Translations under genes and position numbers: made by a program
In this document: piece after piece, positions 8,212 to 16,222 of the stretch
How positions within the stretch are numbered: the stretch's first letter is position 1
How the letters are laid out: every line of letters starts with the position of its first letter
The notes under the pieces: model-generated
Database searches by the model: none
Told to the model about the DNA's origin: nothing
The model's input: only the letters and a program-made list of their open reading frames with translations
Assembly: GCA_041913505.1 (NCBI GenBank)
Contig: JAYSFC010000036.1
Span: forward strand, 1 to 30,163
DNA: 30,163 nucleotides
Reading direction: 5' to 3'
Origin: JAYSFC01 sp041913505
Lineage (GTDB): Bacteria > Pseudomonadota > Gammaproteobacteria > Burkholderiales > Burkholderiaceae_C

Positions 8212-8999
8212 GAAAAAGATCGCGATCGGGCCGCAGCGAAAAAATTGGATGCAAATAAGCGGCGTCCAAGCATTGGTACGGCATTCACAGTGGTCATGAT
8301 AAGGTGCTTGCCTATTTGGGTCGCTTTGCTACCTGAATAGGTAGAGCCGGTACAAGAGCGCCTCAACTTTTGCCGCGCGGTATGGGCTGATGATTCATGC
8401 ACCCATACTCGCGAATGATTAATCACTTCGAGTCCCGCGCGCTCGAACAAGGCTAAAGCGTCGGTTAGGCGATAGCGCCTCAGGTGGCCGGACACATCAT
8501 CAGGGCCGTATGGACGCCAGCAGTTGAGCCAATTGTCCTCTAATGGTAAGTTCACGAGTATGATGCTTCCGAGTTTTGCTGCATCTCGCAGGAAATCAAC
8601 GTCATCAGGCACATGTTCAAGTACGTCACTGAGGATGACAACGTCGAAGCCGCCCAATTCCACCGTCCGGAAGTCGCCGCAAAAAAAAGAAACGCCATGA
8701 AATCGCTCGCGCGCGGCAGCTACATTGGCTTGCGATATGTCAATTCCTATGCGTTCTCCGCCTGGATCGACCGGCATCGCAGCGATGAGTTCTCCAGTGG
8801 CACAGCCGATCTCAACAATACGGCGCAATGGTAATCCGGTGGGTAAAACACGGAGCATATTCGGTAGCTTGAATAAGCGTACCTCTAGATCGATCTGTTG
8901 TTGCTCGACGGACCCGAAGATTCGCCGTGCCACATAGTCGGGGTGTCCGTCATAAAGAGATGAGAAATCAACTTCGCCAGAGTCAGGGTGGGTGCTCAC
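8208..8999 (-). CDS. Class I SAM-dependent methyltransferase
   Basis: 263 residues. SAM-binding motif I is VEIGCATGELIAAM, followed by GIDIS, and motif II-like VVILSDVLEHVPDDVDFL, which is a Methyltransf_11/23 pattern. The open frame reaches 9272, but the start is placed at the GTG at 8999 because it overlaps the aminotransferase stop (GTGA) and because the residues before it are unlike the family. N-terminal VDFSSLYDGHPDYVARRIFG resembles other methyltransferases in O-antigen clusters. Probably methylates a sugar of the glycan (O- or N-linked unknown), possibly as a chain-end cap. Its stop overlaps the flippase start. First gene of the three-gene insert and of lower GC. Confidence 0.85.
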   Translation of the reverse strand: MSTHPDSGEVDFSSLYDGHPDYVARRIFGSVEQQQIDLEVRLFKLPNMLRVLPTGLPLRRIVEIGCATGELIAAMPVDPGGERIGIDISQANVAAARERFHGVSFFCGDFRTVELGGFDVVILSDVLEHVPDDVDFLRDAAKLGSIILVNLPLEDNWLNCWRPYGPDDVSGHLRRYRLTDALALFERAGLEVINHSRVWVHESSAHTARQKLRRSCTGSTYSGSKATQIGKHLIMTTVNAVPMLGRRLFASNFFAAARSRSFS

Positions 9000-10114
9000 G
9001 GTTGTGCAATCAAATTGATTAGCGTTTTGGCCAGAGATTCTTGATCGCTTTGGCTCAGATCTGCACTCATAGGTAGACTCAGCACATGCGCTGCTGCTCG
9101 GTCGCTGTTCGTATAGCCTGTAGTATCTTCGGAAAAAACAGCATAGGCTGGTTGGCAGTACAGTGGCCTGGGGTAATGCACAGCAGTGGGTATGCCTATC
9201 GCCGTTAGACTGGCTTGTACTGCATTGCGATCTTTGGTATTTAAGAACACGGTGTATTGAGCCCATACACACTCACGATCAGGCCGAACCGTCAGCGGTT
9301 TGATACCCGCAAGGTCCGTTAGCAACTGGTTGTAACGCGCAGCAATGGCACTTCGCTGTTGCAGTTCCCACCCGAAGCGCTCCAATTTGCCCAACACCAC
9401 CGCGCACTGCAACGTGTCCATACGCCCGCCCACGCCAACGCGGGTATGCATATAGCGCGCGCTTTGTCCATGTACGCGGATTTCACGGCAGGCTTTGGCC
9501 AATGCATCGTCGCTAGTGAAGATGGCGCCACCGTCGCCATAACAGCCAAGAGGCTTACTCGGGAAAAAGCTAGTACAACCCAGTGTGGATAGGTTACAGC
9601 TCTTGCGGCTTTTGTACGTGGCACCAAAGCTTTGCGCAGCGTCCTCGATGACCGGCAGTCCATGGCGCTGAGCGATCGCGTTGATTGCATCCATGTCGGC
9701 CACCTGACCGTATAGGCTCACTGGCATGATGGCCCGCGTGCGCCGCGTGATGGCGGGTTCGATAAGGTTTGCGTCGATATTGCAGGTGTCGGGCTCGATA
9801 TCGACGAATACCGGCTTTCCGCCCAGTAGTACGATGGCCTCGGCGGTAGCGGCAAAAGTGAACGGAGTGGTGATGACTTCGTCGCCGGGTTGCAGGTTCA
9901 ACGCCATCAGTGAGATCAACAAGGCCTCGGTGCCGCTGGCGACGGTAATGCAGTGCCTTGCCCCCGTGTATGTAGCCAGTGCCGCCTCGAGCTCGGCGAC
10001 CTCTGGGCCCATGATGTACTGGCCGTGATCTAGCACGCGTTGAATGCGCGTGTCGATGGTGGTTTTGAGGGCCGCATACTGTGCCCGGAGGTTGATGAAC
10101 TCCATGCTGGTCAT
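8996..10114 (-). CDS. wlbC: UDP-3-keto-GlcNAcA C3 aminotransferase (WbpE/WlbC, DegT family)
   Basis: 372 residues, PLP-dependent. PLP lysine K187 lies in FFPSKPLGCYGDGG, with IEDAAQSFGA upstream and HTRVGVGGRMDTLQCAV after it, all as in WbpE/WlbC. N-terminal INLRAQYAALKTTIDTRIQRVLDHG-type start is characteristic of this subgroup. In the pathway it transfers the amino group (from glutamate) onto UDP-2-acetamido-3-keto-glucuronate, giving UDP-GlcNAc(3NH2)A. The ATG at 10114 overlaps the acetyltransferase stop (ATGA), supporting this start over the Met at codon 4. It follows the WbpD and WbpB homologues in one tightly coupled block. Substrate is inferred from family and neighbours, which agree. 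Confidence 0.93.
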   Translation of the reverse strand: MTSMEFINLRAQYAALKTTIDTRIQRVLDHGQYIMGPEVAELEAALATYTGARHCITVASGTEALLISLMALNLQPGDEVITTPFTFAATAEAIVLLGGKPVFVDIEPDTCNIDANLIEPAITRRTRAIMPVSLYGQVADMDAINAIAQRHGLPVIEDAAQSFGATYKSRKSCNLSTLGCTSFFPSKPLGCYGDGGAIFTSDDALAKACREIRVHGQSARYMHTRVGVGGRMDTLQCAVVLGKLERFGWELQQRSAIAARYNQLLTDLAGIKPLTVRPDRECVWAQYTVFLNTKDRNAVQASLTAIGIPTAVHYPRPLYCQPAYAVFSEDTTGYTNSDRAAAHVLSLPMSADLSQSDQESLAKTLINLIAQP

Positions 10115-10695
10115 TCCAGGAGGGCCAGTGTGCCGTCACTGAGGCGGTAGCGCTCGCCGGTTGCTGGGCAAGTGGCTTCCAAATCCGTTTCGTACCTGAC
10201 GGGGAGGTCGAGCTTTTCGCCGTGGCGGCTCATCCAACCGGTTTGGCGTGCTGGTACACCAGTCATGAGTGCATAAGCTGGCACATCCTTGGTGATGACC
10301 GCGCCGGCGCCGATAAAGGCATACGCGCCAATGGTCACTCCGCAGACGATCGTGCAATTGGCGCCCAGGGTCGCCCCTTGACGCACCAGAGTCGCCTTGT
10401 ATTCGCGCTTGCGTGCCACGGCGGCACGTGGATTCCACACGTTGGTGAATACTGCGCTGGGGCCAACGAATACGTTATCTTCCAATATGACCGCATCGTA
10501 GACGGATACATTGTTCTGGATGCGCACGCCGGCGCCAATCACCACATCGTTGGCAACATAGACATTTTGGCCCAGCGAGCAACAGGCGCCGATGCGGGCT
10601 CCGGCGCAGATATGGCTGAAATGCCAGATGGCTGTGCCATCTCCGAGTTGCGCGCCTGCATCTACGATGGCACTGGGGTGAATAGAGGGATTCAT
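10111..10695 (-). CDS. wlbB: UDP-GlcNAc(3NH2)A N-acetyltransferase (WbpD/WlbB)
   Basis: 194 residues forming a left-handed beta-helix of hexapeptide repeats: IHPSAIVDAGAQLGDGTAIW, ICAGARIGACCSLGQN, VVIGAGVRIQNNVSVYD, LEDNVFVGPSAVFTN and ATLGANCTIVCGVTIGAYAFIGAGAVITKDV. FTNVWNPRA and GVPARQTGWMSRHGEKL are typical of WbpD/WlbB. It acetylates the 3-amino group with acetyl-CoA, giving UDP-2,3-diacetamido-glucuronate. Start and stop both sit in ATGA overlaps with the oxidoreductase before it and the aminotransferase after it. Expected to be a trimer with active sites between subunits (family knowledge). Confidence 0.95.
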   Translation of the reverse strand: MNPSIHPSAIVDAGAQLGDGTAIWHFSHICAGARIGACCSLGQNVYVANDVVIGAGVRIQNNVSVYDAVILEDNVFVGPSAVFTNVWNPRAAVARKREYKATLVRQGATLGANCTIVCGVTIGAYAFIGAGAVITKDVPAYALMTGVPARQTGWMSRHGEKLDLPVRYETDLEATCPATGERYRLSDGTLALLE

Positions 10696-11657
10696 GAGCG
10701 TGCTTGGCGGCCGCGATTTTTCACAAACGGATGGATATCGCTGCAGTTGGCCAAGTTAATGGTGCGTGACGTGCGGATCGCGTGCACCGCCTCCACGCAG
10801 GCGCGTGCATCACTCAACCCATAGCCGTTGCCTGCCAGGATTTCGCGGTAGCTCACGGTGTGCAAATCACCGAAGCCTTCAGAGAACTCTAGTGCTTTGC
10901 CCGAGAGAGTGATGTTACGAAAAGCCGGTTTCTTGCCTTTTACGCCATCGGGAAGGTCGTTCGCATCGATGGATAGAAACCAGCGCACCCGGGCATGTTC
11001 GTACTCGAGGTAGCCTGCAGCTTTGGCCTCCTCGTTGCAATGCACCACATTGGTTTGTAGACGCCCGAATAGGAAGTGCAACATGTCGAAAAAATGCACG
11101 CCAATGTTGGTCGCTACGCCGAAGGATTTGCGTGGATCACCCTTCCAGCTTTCCGCATACCACTTGCCGCGTGAAGTGATGTAGGTGAGTTCCACATCAA
11201 ACTTGGTTTCTGGAGGTGCTTTCGCGATTTGGCCGCGCAACTGTCGAATCACATCGTGGTGGCGTAGTTGCAGAATGTTGTAGACCCTGCGACCGGTTTC
11301 TTGCTCCACGAGTGCAAGCTCGTCTAATAGCTCTGGCGTAGGTACCAGGGGCTTTTCGCAGATGACATGTGCGCCTAGACGCAAGCCGGCGGCGATATGC
11401 GGATAGTGCAGGTGGTTGGGGCTACACACGCTCACGTAATGCAATTGGGTCAGGGGGGTGCGGCGCCGTTGTTGGGCATGCTCCTGAAATCGCTCAAATT
11501 CGGTAAAAAAATCTGCCTCTGGAAACAGGCTGTCAATGATGCCCACGGAGTCGTTAATGTCGTAGGCCGCGGCCAAGTTGTGCCCCAGTTCTTGGATGGC
11601 ACGCATATGGCGAGGAGCGATATAACCTGCGGCACCGATCAAGGCGAAGTTTTGCAT
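10692..11657 (-). CDS. wlbA: UDP-GlcNAcA 3-dehydrogenase (WbpB/WlbA, Gfo/Idh/MocA family)
   Basis: 321 residues. N-terminal NAD-binding loop is NFALIGAAGYIAPRHMRAI, a signature of WbpB/WlbA rather than generic GFO/IDH proteins; SVCSPNHLHYPHI and CEKPLVPTP follow. The substrate domain contains LQLRHHDVIRQL, TSRGKWYAESWKGD and GVHFFDMLHFLFG. Oxidises C3 of UDP-GlcNAcA, the reaction before WbpE amination; in the family it recycles NADH by reducing 2-oxoglutarate. The gene starts 6 bases after the WbpA-type dehydrogenase stop, and its own stop overlaps the acetyltransferase start. Identification is firm. Confidence 0.95.
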   Translation of the reverse strand: MQNFALIGAAGYIAPRHMRAIQELGHNLAAAYDINDSVGIIDSLFPEADFFTEFERFQEHAQQRRRTPLTQLHYVSVCSPNHLHYPHIAAGLRLGAHVICEKPLVPTPELLDELALVEQETGRRVYNILQLRHHDVIRQLRGQIAKAPPETKFDVELTYITSRGKWYAESWKGDPRKSFGVATNIGVHFFDMLHFLFGRLQTNVVHCNEEAKAAGYLEYEHARVRWFLSIDANDLPDGVKGKKPAFRNITLSGKALEFSEGFGDLHTVSYREILAGNGYGLSDARACVEAVHAIRTSRTINLANCSDIHPFVKNRGRQARS

Positions 11658-11663
11658 GAATGT

Positions 11664-12962
11664 TCAGAGGCGGTAAACGGTAAATCCGGCATTGCTGAGC
11701 GCGCGCCGATCGTAGAGTGATTTCACGTCGACCAGTACAGGCGAGGTGTGTCGGCAGTAGGAGCGCAGGGTCTGGGGCGTGAGTGTCCTGTAGGTACTAT
11801 GCCCCACGGCGACGACCAGTGTGTCGACCGGATGTTCAGCATCCACTCGGCCTAGTGTGATGCCGTAGGTGGCCTGAACCTCAGCCGGGTCGGCCATGGG
11901 GTCGGCAACGGTGACTTGGACGCCCCAGGCCTGCAGTTCGTGGATCAGGTCTATCACCTTGCTGTTGCGGATATCAGGGCAGTTTTCCTTGAAGGTGATG
12001 CCCAGCACCCCCACGGAGCAACGCGGCACGTCCATGCCGGTTTGCAGCATGGTTTGTACGGTCTTGTGAGCGGCATGGGCCGCCATGCCATCATTGATGC
12101 GACGACCCGCAGCGATGATCTGCGGGTGGTATCCCACTTGCTCGGCTTTGTAAGTGAGATAGTACGGGTCAACGCCAATGCAGTGACCACCTACCAAACC
12201 AGGCCGGAACGGCACGAAGTTCCATTTGCTTCCTGCTGCTTCGAGAACCTCCAGCGTATCGATGCCCAAGCGATCAAACAGAATAGATAATTCGTTCATC
12301 AGGGCGATATTAAGGTCTCGTTGTGTGTTTTCGATGACTTTTGCCGCTTCGGCAACCTTAATGCTCGGGGCTTGGTAAGTACCTGCGGTAACGATGTGGC
12401 GATAGAGTTTATCCACAATTTCAGCCACGGCAGGCGTGCTGCCGCTGGTGATTTTTCGGATTTTTGCGAGAGTATTAATCTTGTCGCCAGGGTTGACCCG
12501 CTCGGGACTGTATCCGCAAAAGAAATCCTGATTGAAGCGCAGGCCGGAGGCACGCTCCAGTGCAGGAACGCAGATCTCCTCCGTCACGCCGGGATAAACT
12601 GTGGATTCGTAAATTACCAAGGCGCCGGGACGCATAACCTGGCCTACGGTTTCACTGGCTTGCAGCACCATGGAAAGGTCGGGCCGATTGGCGGCATCCA
12701 CCGGCGTTGGTACCGTGATGATGAATACGTTGCAGCCGGTTAGGGCATAGGCTTCGGTCGTATAGCTGAGTTGGGTGGCCGACAGCAATTGCTCTGCGGC
12801 AACTTCCCGCGTCCGGTCGTATCCACCGGCCAGTTCGGCTACACGCTGAGGGGCGATATCGAAGCCGACGACAGGGAAATGTCTGCCAAACTCTACGGCC
12901 AAGGGCAATCCGACATAGCCTAGGCCCAGAATGCCGATATGGGGATCGTTATCAAGAAGCAT
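11664..12962 (-). CDS. wbpA: UDP-N-acetyl-hexosamine 6-dehydrogenase (WbpA/TviB/WbpO type)
   Basis: 432 residues of the UDP-glucose/GDP-mannose dehydrogenase family, which oxidise C6 twice with NAD+ to give a UDP-uronate. N-terminal NAD loop is GILGLGYVGLPLA (10-22); VPTPVD and YESTVYPGVTEE follow. The central helix has EAAKVIENTQRDLNIALMNE; the catalytic cysteine is C261 in GLVGGHCIGVDPYYL; the C-terminal domain has GITFKENCPDIRNSKV. In this setting the likely product is UDP-GlcNAcA, the substrate of the next gene. The ATG at 12962 overlaps the end of the 4,6-dehydratase gene by 11 bases. TviB and WbpO, which make UDP-GalNAcA or UDP-GlcNAcA, are close relatives, so the C4 specificity is not fixed by sequence. 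Confidence 0.93.
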   Translation of the reverse strand: MLLDNDPHIGILGLGYVGLPLAVEFGRHFPVVGFDIAPQRVAELAGGYDRTREVAAEQLLSATQLSYTTEAYALTGCNVFIITVPTPVDAANRPDLSMVLQASETVGQVMRPGALVIYESTVYPGVTEEICVPALERASGLRFNQDFFCGYSPERVNPGDKINTLAKIRKITSGSTPAVAEIVDKLYRHIVTAGTYQAPSIKVAEAAKVIENTQRDLNIALMNELSILFDRLGIDTLEVLEAAGSKWNFVPFRPGLVGGHCIGVDPYYLTYKAEQVGYHPQIIAAGRRINDGMAAHAAHKTVQTMLQTGMDVPRCSVGVLGITFKENCPDIRNSKVIDLIHELQAWGVQVTVADPMADPAEVQATYGITLGRVDAEHPVDTLVVAVGHSTYRTLTPQTLRSYCRHTSPVLVDVKSLYDRRALSNAGFTVYRL

Positions 12963-14862
12963 ATGCCGTATGATTTTTTTGCTGATATTCGCTCACCAGA
13001 TGAGCGAGCAATTGTTTAACCTGTTCGGTATCGTTTTCACTGGCAGCGGTGCGAAGCTGCTCCAGCAGCGGAGCCAGCGTTGGCCATGCCAGGCGCTTTT
13101 CTCGCGCCTGTAAAATACGCGGATGCTTCGTGGGTTGCGGATTGTCACCGATCAGCAGTTCCTCATAGAGCTTTTCACCAGCACGCAATCCGGTAACAGT
13201 AATCGCAATATCTCCTTGGGGATGCGCGGAGTCGCGCACGGTATATCCCGATAGAGATACCATGCGTCGGGCCAGATCAAAAATCCGGACAGGCTCGCCC
13301 ATGTCCAGCAAAAAAACCTCGCCGCCCTGTGCCATCGCCCCTGCCTGCAGCACGAGTTGAGCAGCTTCGGGGATGGTCATGAAATAGCGGGTCACATCGG
13401 GGTGGGTCACGGTGACGGGGCCGCCTGCGGCGATTTGGCGTCGGAACAGTGGGATCACGCTGCCACTGGAGCCCAGCACATTGCCAAAGCGCACCATCGT
13501 CATGCATGTGGGGCTGTTCCAGGGGGCATCGCTTCGTTCAAAAGGATGGGTTGGTGAGGTCGCAATGGCTTGGAGGATCAGTTCTGCCGTGCGTTTGGTG
13601 GCTCCCATCACATTGGTGGGCCGGACGGCTTTATCGGTTGATATCAGCACGAAGCGTTCCACGTTGGTTGCCAGTGCGGCGCGTACGATGGCTAGTGTGC
13701 CGAAAACGTTGTTCAGTACGCCTTCGCAAGCATTGGCTTCTACCAGCGGCACATGCTTGTACGCTGCGGCATGGTAGATACAGGCGGGACGGTAGGTTCT
13801 ACAAAGATCCGCCATGCGTTCGTAATGGGCTGCATTGGCAAGCATGGGTGCCAGGGTACTGCGCCCCTCCAGCACCAAGGGGTGCTGCGACAGTTCATGG
13901 TGAATGTTGTAAAGCGCATATTCACTATGGTCAATGAGCAGCAGTGTCCGCGGCGCGGCCGCTAGAAGTTGCCGACACAGCTCGCTGCCAATGCTACCGC
14001 CCGCACCGGTCACCATCACCGTTCGGTCGCGAATGCCGCGTGCCAGCAACTCAGGATCGGGGGTGACGGGATCACGTCCAAGCAGATCTTCGATATCGAT
14101 GTCCTGGAAATCGGTCACGCCCACGCGGCCGCTCGCGAGGTCGGCTAGTCCAGGCAGTGTGCGGATCCGCACAGGTAGATGACTGACGCTGTCGATGATC
14201 TGGCGTCGCCGCTGGCGCGTGGCGCTGGGTATCGCAAGCAGCACATCTGTGACTTCTTCGTGAGCGACCAGGTTAGCCAAGTCTGCGGCGGCATGTACGC
14301 GGGTGCCGTTGATGCTGCTGCCGGCCTTGGTTGGATCGTCGTCGACAAATCCCACCAGTACGTATTGATATATGCCTGCGACCCCGGCGGCTGTTTGTGC
14401 ACCAGCGCTGCCCGCGCCATAGATCACCAAGCGGTGCGGTGCATTGCGCTTGCGTCCTGACAGCCACAACCAACCTAGCGCACGGCTTGCTCCCACCAGC
14501 AGCAGGAGGATTAAAGGTTGCAGAATGCCGACGCTACGTGGAACGCCCTCCCACTGTGCCACCAGCAGTACACACAGCAGCAGAGTACCGTACAGCGCGA
14601 CGGCACGTCCCGTCGTAATCAGTGCAGTGATGCCGGTATAACGGAAGATGGCCCGATAAAGCCCTCTGTTGACGAAAATGGGGAAGGCTAGGATGGGGCC
14701 AAGCCCATAGACCAGCCACTGTTTACCTTCGGGCCAATGCGGGGTGTCCAGCCGCAAGGAAAAGGCCAACCACATCGCCAGAATGCCCAATCCGATATCC
14801 AGCGCCACCGCCACCATGCGTTTGGTGGTGCGGGACCAAGCAAGTACACGCGTCAGCATCAT
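12952..14862 (-). CDS. wbpM: Membrane-bound nucleotide-sugar 4,6-dehydratase (WbpM/PglF/CapD)
   Basis: 636 residues, the length of full WbpM-type proteins. About four membrane helices lie in the first 130 residues (for example LDIGLGILAMWLAFSLRLD). A first Rossmann-like CoA-binding domain has LVIYGAGSAGAQTA, and the catalytic SDR domain contains MVTGAGGSIGSELCRQL and HAAAYKHVPLVE. The active site is STDKAVRPTNVMGATKR, the Ser-Met-Lys triad of this group in place of Tyr-x-x-x-Lys. FGNVLGSSGSVIPLFRRQI is also typical. Converts UDP-GlcNAc to UDP-2-acetamido-4-keto-6-deoxyhexose, feeding the C4 aminotransferase at the other end of the cluster. First gene of the cluster, 30 bases after the LON-domain gene; two adjacent ATGs (14862 and 14859) are possible starts. 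Confidence 0.95.
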   Translation of the reverse strand: MMLTRVLAWSRTTKRMVAVALDIGLGILAMWLAFSLRLDTPHWPEGKQWLVYGLGPILAFPIFVNRGLYRAIFRYTGITALITTGRAVALYGTLLLCVLLVAQWEGVPRSVGILQPLILLLLVGASRALGWLWLSGRKRNAPHRLVIYGAGSAGAQTAAGVAGIYQYVLVGFVDDDPTKAGSSINGTRVHAAADLANLVAHEEVTDVLLAIPSATRQRRRQIIDSVSHLPVRIRTLPGLADLASGRVGVTDFQDIDIEDLLGRDPVTPDPELLARGIRDRTVMVTGAGGSIGSELCRQLLAAAPRTLLLIDHSEYALYNIHHELSQHPLVLEGRSTLAPMLANAAHYERMADLCRTYRPACIYHAAAYKHVPLVEANACEGVLNNVFGTLAIVRAALATNVERFVLISTDKAVRPTNVMGATKRTAELILQAIATSPTHPFERSDAPWNSPTCMTMVRFGNVLGSSGSVIPLFRRQIAAGGPVTVTHPDVTRYFMTIPEAAQLVLQAGAMAQGGEVFLLDMGEPVRIFDLARRMVSLSGYTVRDSAHPQGDIAITVTGLRAGEKLYEELLIGDNPQPTKHPRILQAREKRLAWPTLAPLLEQLRTAASENDTEQVKQLLAHLVSEYQQKNHTAYAS

Positions 14863-14892
14863 GTGGGGACTTCTAGTCGACTGGTGTCCGGG

Positions 14893-15528
14893 TTATTGCG
14901 CAATTCCCGTGCGGTCCAACACATCCCCCACCAGCTCCAACCGCACCAGTGGATTTTCTAACTCCATCAGCTGCTGCTTGAGTGCCAAGGGCGTCGGCAG
15001 CAGCTCGCTCCACCGGTTGGCAACCCAGCCGCAGTCATTGAGCTGCTCCGTGGTGGGGCAGGGGCTCCGCATGGCGTCGGGCTGGCGCGCATGAAGCGTT
15101 TGCAGTACCTGCGCGAGCGCCGCGGCGATGTTGCGTAGGTCCTCGGGGACGGGCACAGGCGCATCTGCATCCAGTAGCGTGACATCCGCAATCCACAGCC
15201 CGTGCGGTAACTGATGGCGTTGATGGATGCGAAAGCGCTGAGTTCCACGGCAAAGCAGTGTGACCAGCCCGGGCTGCGGGGCGTCGAACTGTTCGATCAC
15301 GGCCAGCGTGCCAATGTCGTGGAATTGCTCCTGCGGCGCTCCTGCCTGGCGCATTTCCCGGCCACTGGAGAGCGCAACTACGCCGAATGGCGCGCCCGCA
15401 TGCTGGCATTTGCGCACCATGTCGAGATAGCGCACCTCGAATACGCGCAGCGGCAGCAGTCCCCCGGGGAACAGCACGGTTTCCAGGGGAAACAGCGGCA
15501 GTGACGTGAGTGTGAGGGGTAATGCCAT
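14893..15528 (-). CDS. LON-substrate-binding-domain protein (LonN-only, no protease domain)
   Basis: 211 residues matching the N-terminal substrate-binding domain of Lon protease: LPLFPLETVLFPGGLLPLRVFEVRYLDMV at residues 10-38, GVVALSSGREM, then HDIGTLAVIEQF and GLVTLLCRGTQRFRI, with a helical C-terminal part. No AAA+ Walker motif and no Ser-Lys protease site are present, so it is a stand-alone domain, common in betaproteobacteria and of unknown function. The start at 15528 is the family start, the motif beginning ten residues later. It lies 30 bases upstream of the 4,6-dehydratase on the same strand and could be the first gene of that transcript. Divergent from the YggT gene. Confidence 0.9.
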   Translation of the reverse strand: MALPLTLTSLPLFPLETVLFPGGLLPLRVFEVRYLDMVRKCQHAGAPFGVVALSSGREMRQAGAPQEQFHDIGTLAVIEQFDAPQPGLVTLLCRGTQRFRIHQRHQLPHGLWIADVTLLDADAPVPVPEDLRNIAAALAQVLQTLHARQPDAMRSPCPTTEQLNDCGWVANRWSELLPTPLALKQQLMELENPLVRLELVGDVLDRTGIAQ

Positions 15529-15602
15529 GGCGCGTGGATTTCAGCCCGCTATCATCCCATGGGTTGGCGCCCCTGAGCTCCCGCTACCTCGTTCGAGAGC
15601 CT

Positions 15603-16151
15603 ATGTTCTACCAGATTGTTTCGTTTTTGCTTGATGTCGTGGGCGGCCTGCTGACAGGGGCCTGCTTGCTGCGTCTATACATGCAGTTGCAGCGCATTTC
15701 GTTCGCCAACCCCATCGGCCGGCTGGTGTTCGCGTTGTCGGACTGGATCGTGATGCCGCTGCGCCGCATGATTCCGCCCATGGGGCGCTGGGATATCTCG
15801 AGCCTGGTGGCCGCGTTGTTACTGCAACTGGCGCAGTACGTTGTGCTGTGGCTGGTGCTGGGCGCGGGAGCAGGGTGGGCCTGGCTGCCGTGGCTCGCGT
15901 TGTTTGGGCTGGTGCGGGTGGGGGTGTCGGGGCTGGTCGGCCTGTTGATCGTCTACGCGGTGATGTCCTGGATGCAGGCGCATTCGCCCTTGTCGGACGT
16001 GATCGCGCGGCTGTGCGAGCCGGTGCTGCGGCCGCTTCGCCGTTTCGTGCCGCTCGTGGGGGGCGTGGACCTGTCCCCGCTCGTGGCCCTGGTGCTGCTG
16101 CAGGTGGCGATGATCGTGCTGGGAAATCTGCAGGCGGGCTTGCTGCACTGA
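15603..16151 (+). CDS. YggT-family integral membrane protein (two YGGT domains)
   Basis: 182 residues with about four to five hydrophobic helices in two homologous halves. Each half carries the YGGT pattern: LRLYMQLQRISFANPIGRLV and DWIVMPLRRMIPPMG-W-DISSLVAALLLQ in the first, VYAVMSWMQAHSPLSDVIARL and EPVLRPLRRFVPLVGGVDLSPLVALVLLQ in the second. The frame is open from 15522, but the start is put at 15603 (MFYQIVSFLLDVVGG) because family members begin there and the earlier residues look non-coding and overlap the divergent gene. The product is an inner-membrane protein; YggT proteins have been linked to osmotic stress and cell-division functions but the role is not settled. TATCAT at 15550-15555 could be a -10 box. 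Followed by a strong terminator. Confidence 0.9.
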   Translation: MFYQIVSFLLDVVGGLLTGACLLRLYMQLQRISFANPIGRLVFALSDWIVMPLRRMIPPMGRWDISSLVAALLLQLAQYVVLWLVLGAGAGWAWLPWLALFGLVRVGVSGLVGLLIVYAVMSWMQAHSPLSDVIARLCEPVLRPLRRFVPLVGGVDLSPLVALVLLQVAMIVLGNLQAGLLH

Positions 16152-16158
16152 TTTTTGC

Positions 16159-16208
16159 AAAAAAGAGCGGCTGGTGCTTTGATAGCAAGCACCAGCCGCT
16201 CTTTTTTT
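16159..16208. terminator. Strong bidirectional intrinsic terminator between yggT and accD
   Basis: A perfect 21-base inverted repeat: left arm 16159-16179 begins AAAAAAGAGCGGCTGG, loop 16180-16186 is TGATAGC, right arm 16187-16207 ends CCGCTCTTTTTT with one more T after it. The GC-rich stem has an A-run on one side and a T-run on the other, so it serves both the plus-strand yggT and the minus-strand trp-accD transcript that converge here. Confidence 0.95.
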
Positions 16209-16222
16209 AATAGCGCCGGGAT

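Noticed and set aside
9000..9272. N-terminal extension of the methyltransferase (to 9272)
   Set aside because: It overlaps the WlbC-type gene, reads as low-complexity Cys/Ser/Arg sequence, and the GTG at 8999 in a GTGA overlap is a better start.
10143..10154. GGCGGTAGCGCT, resembling the ops/JUMPstart element of RfaH-controlled polysaccharide operons
   Set aside because: It lies on the plus strand inside the acetyltransferase gene, against the direction of transcription and far from any operon start; chance match.
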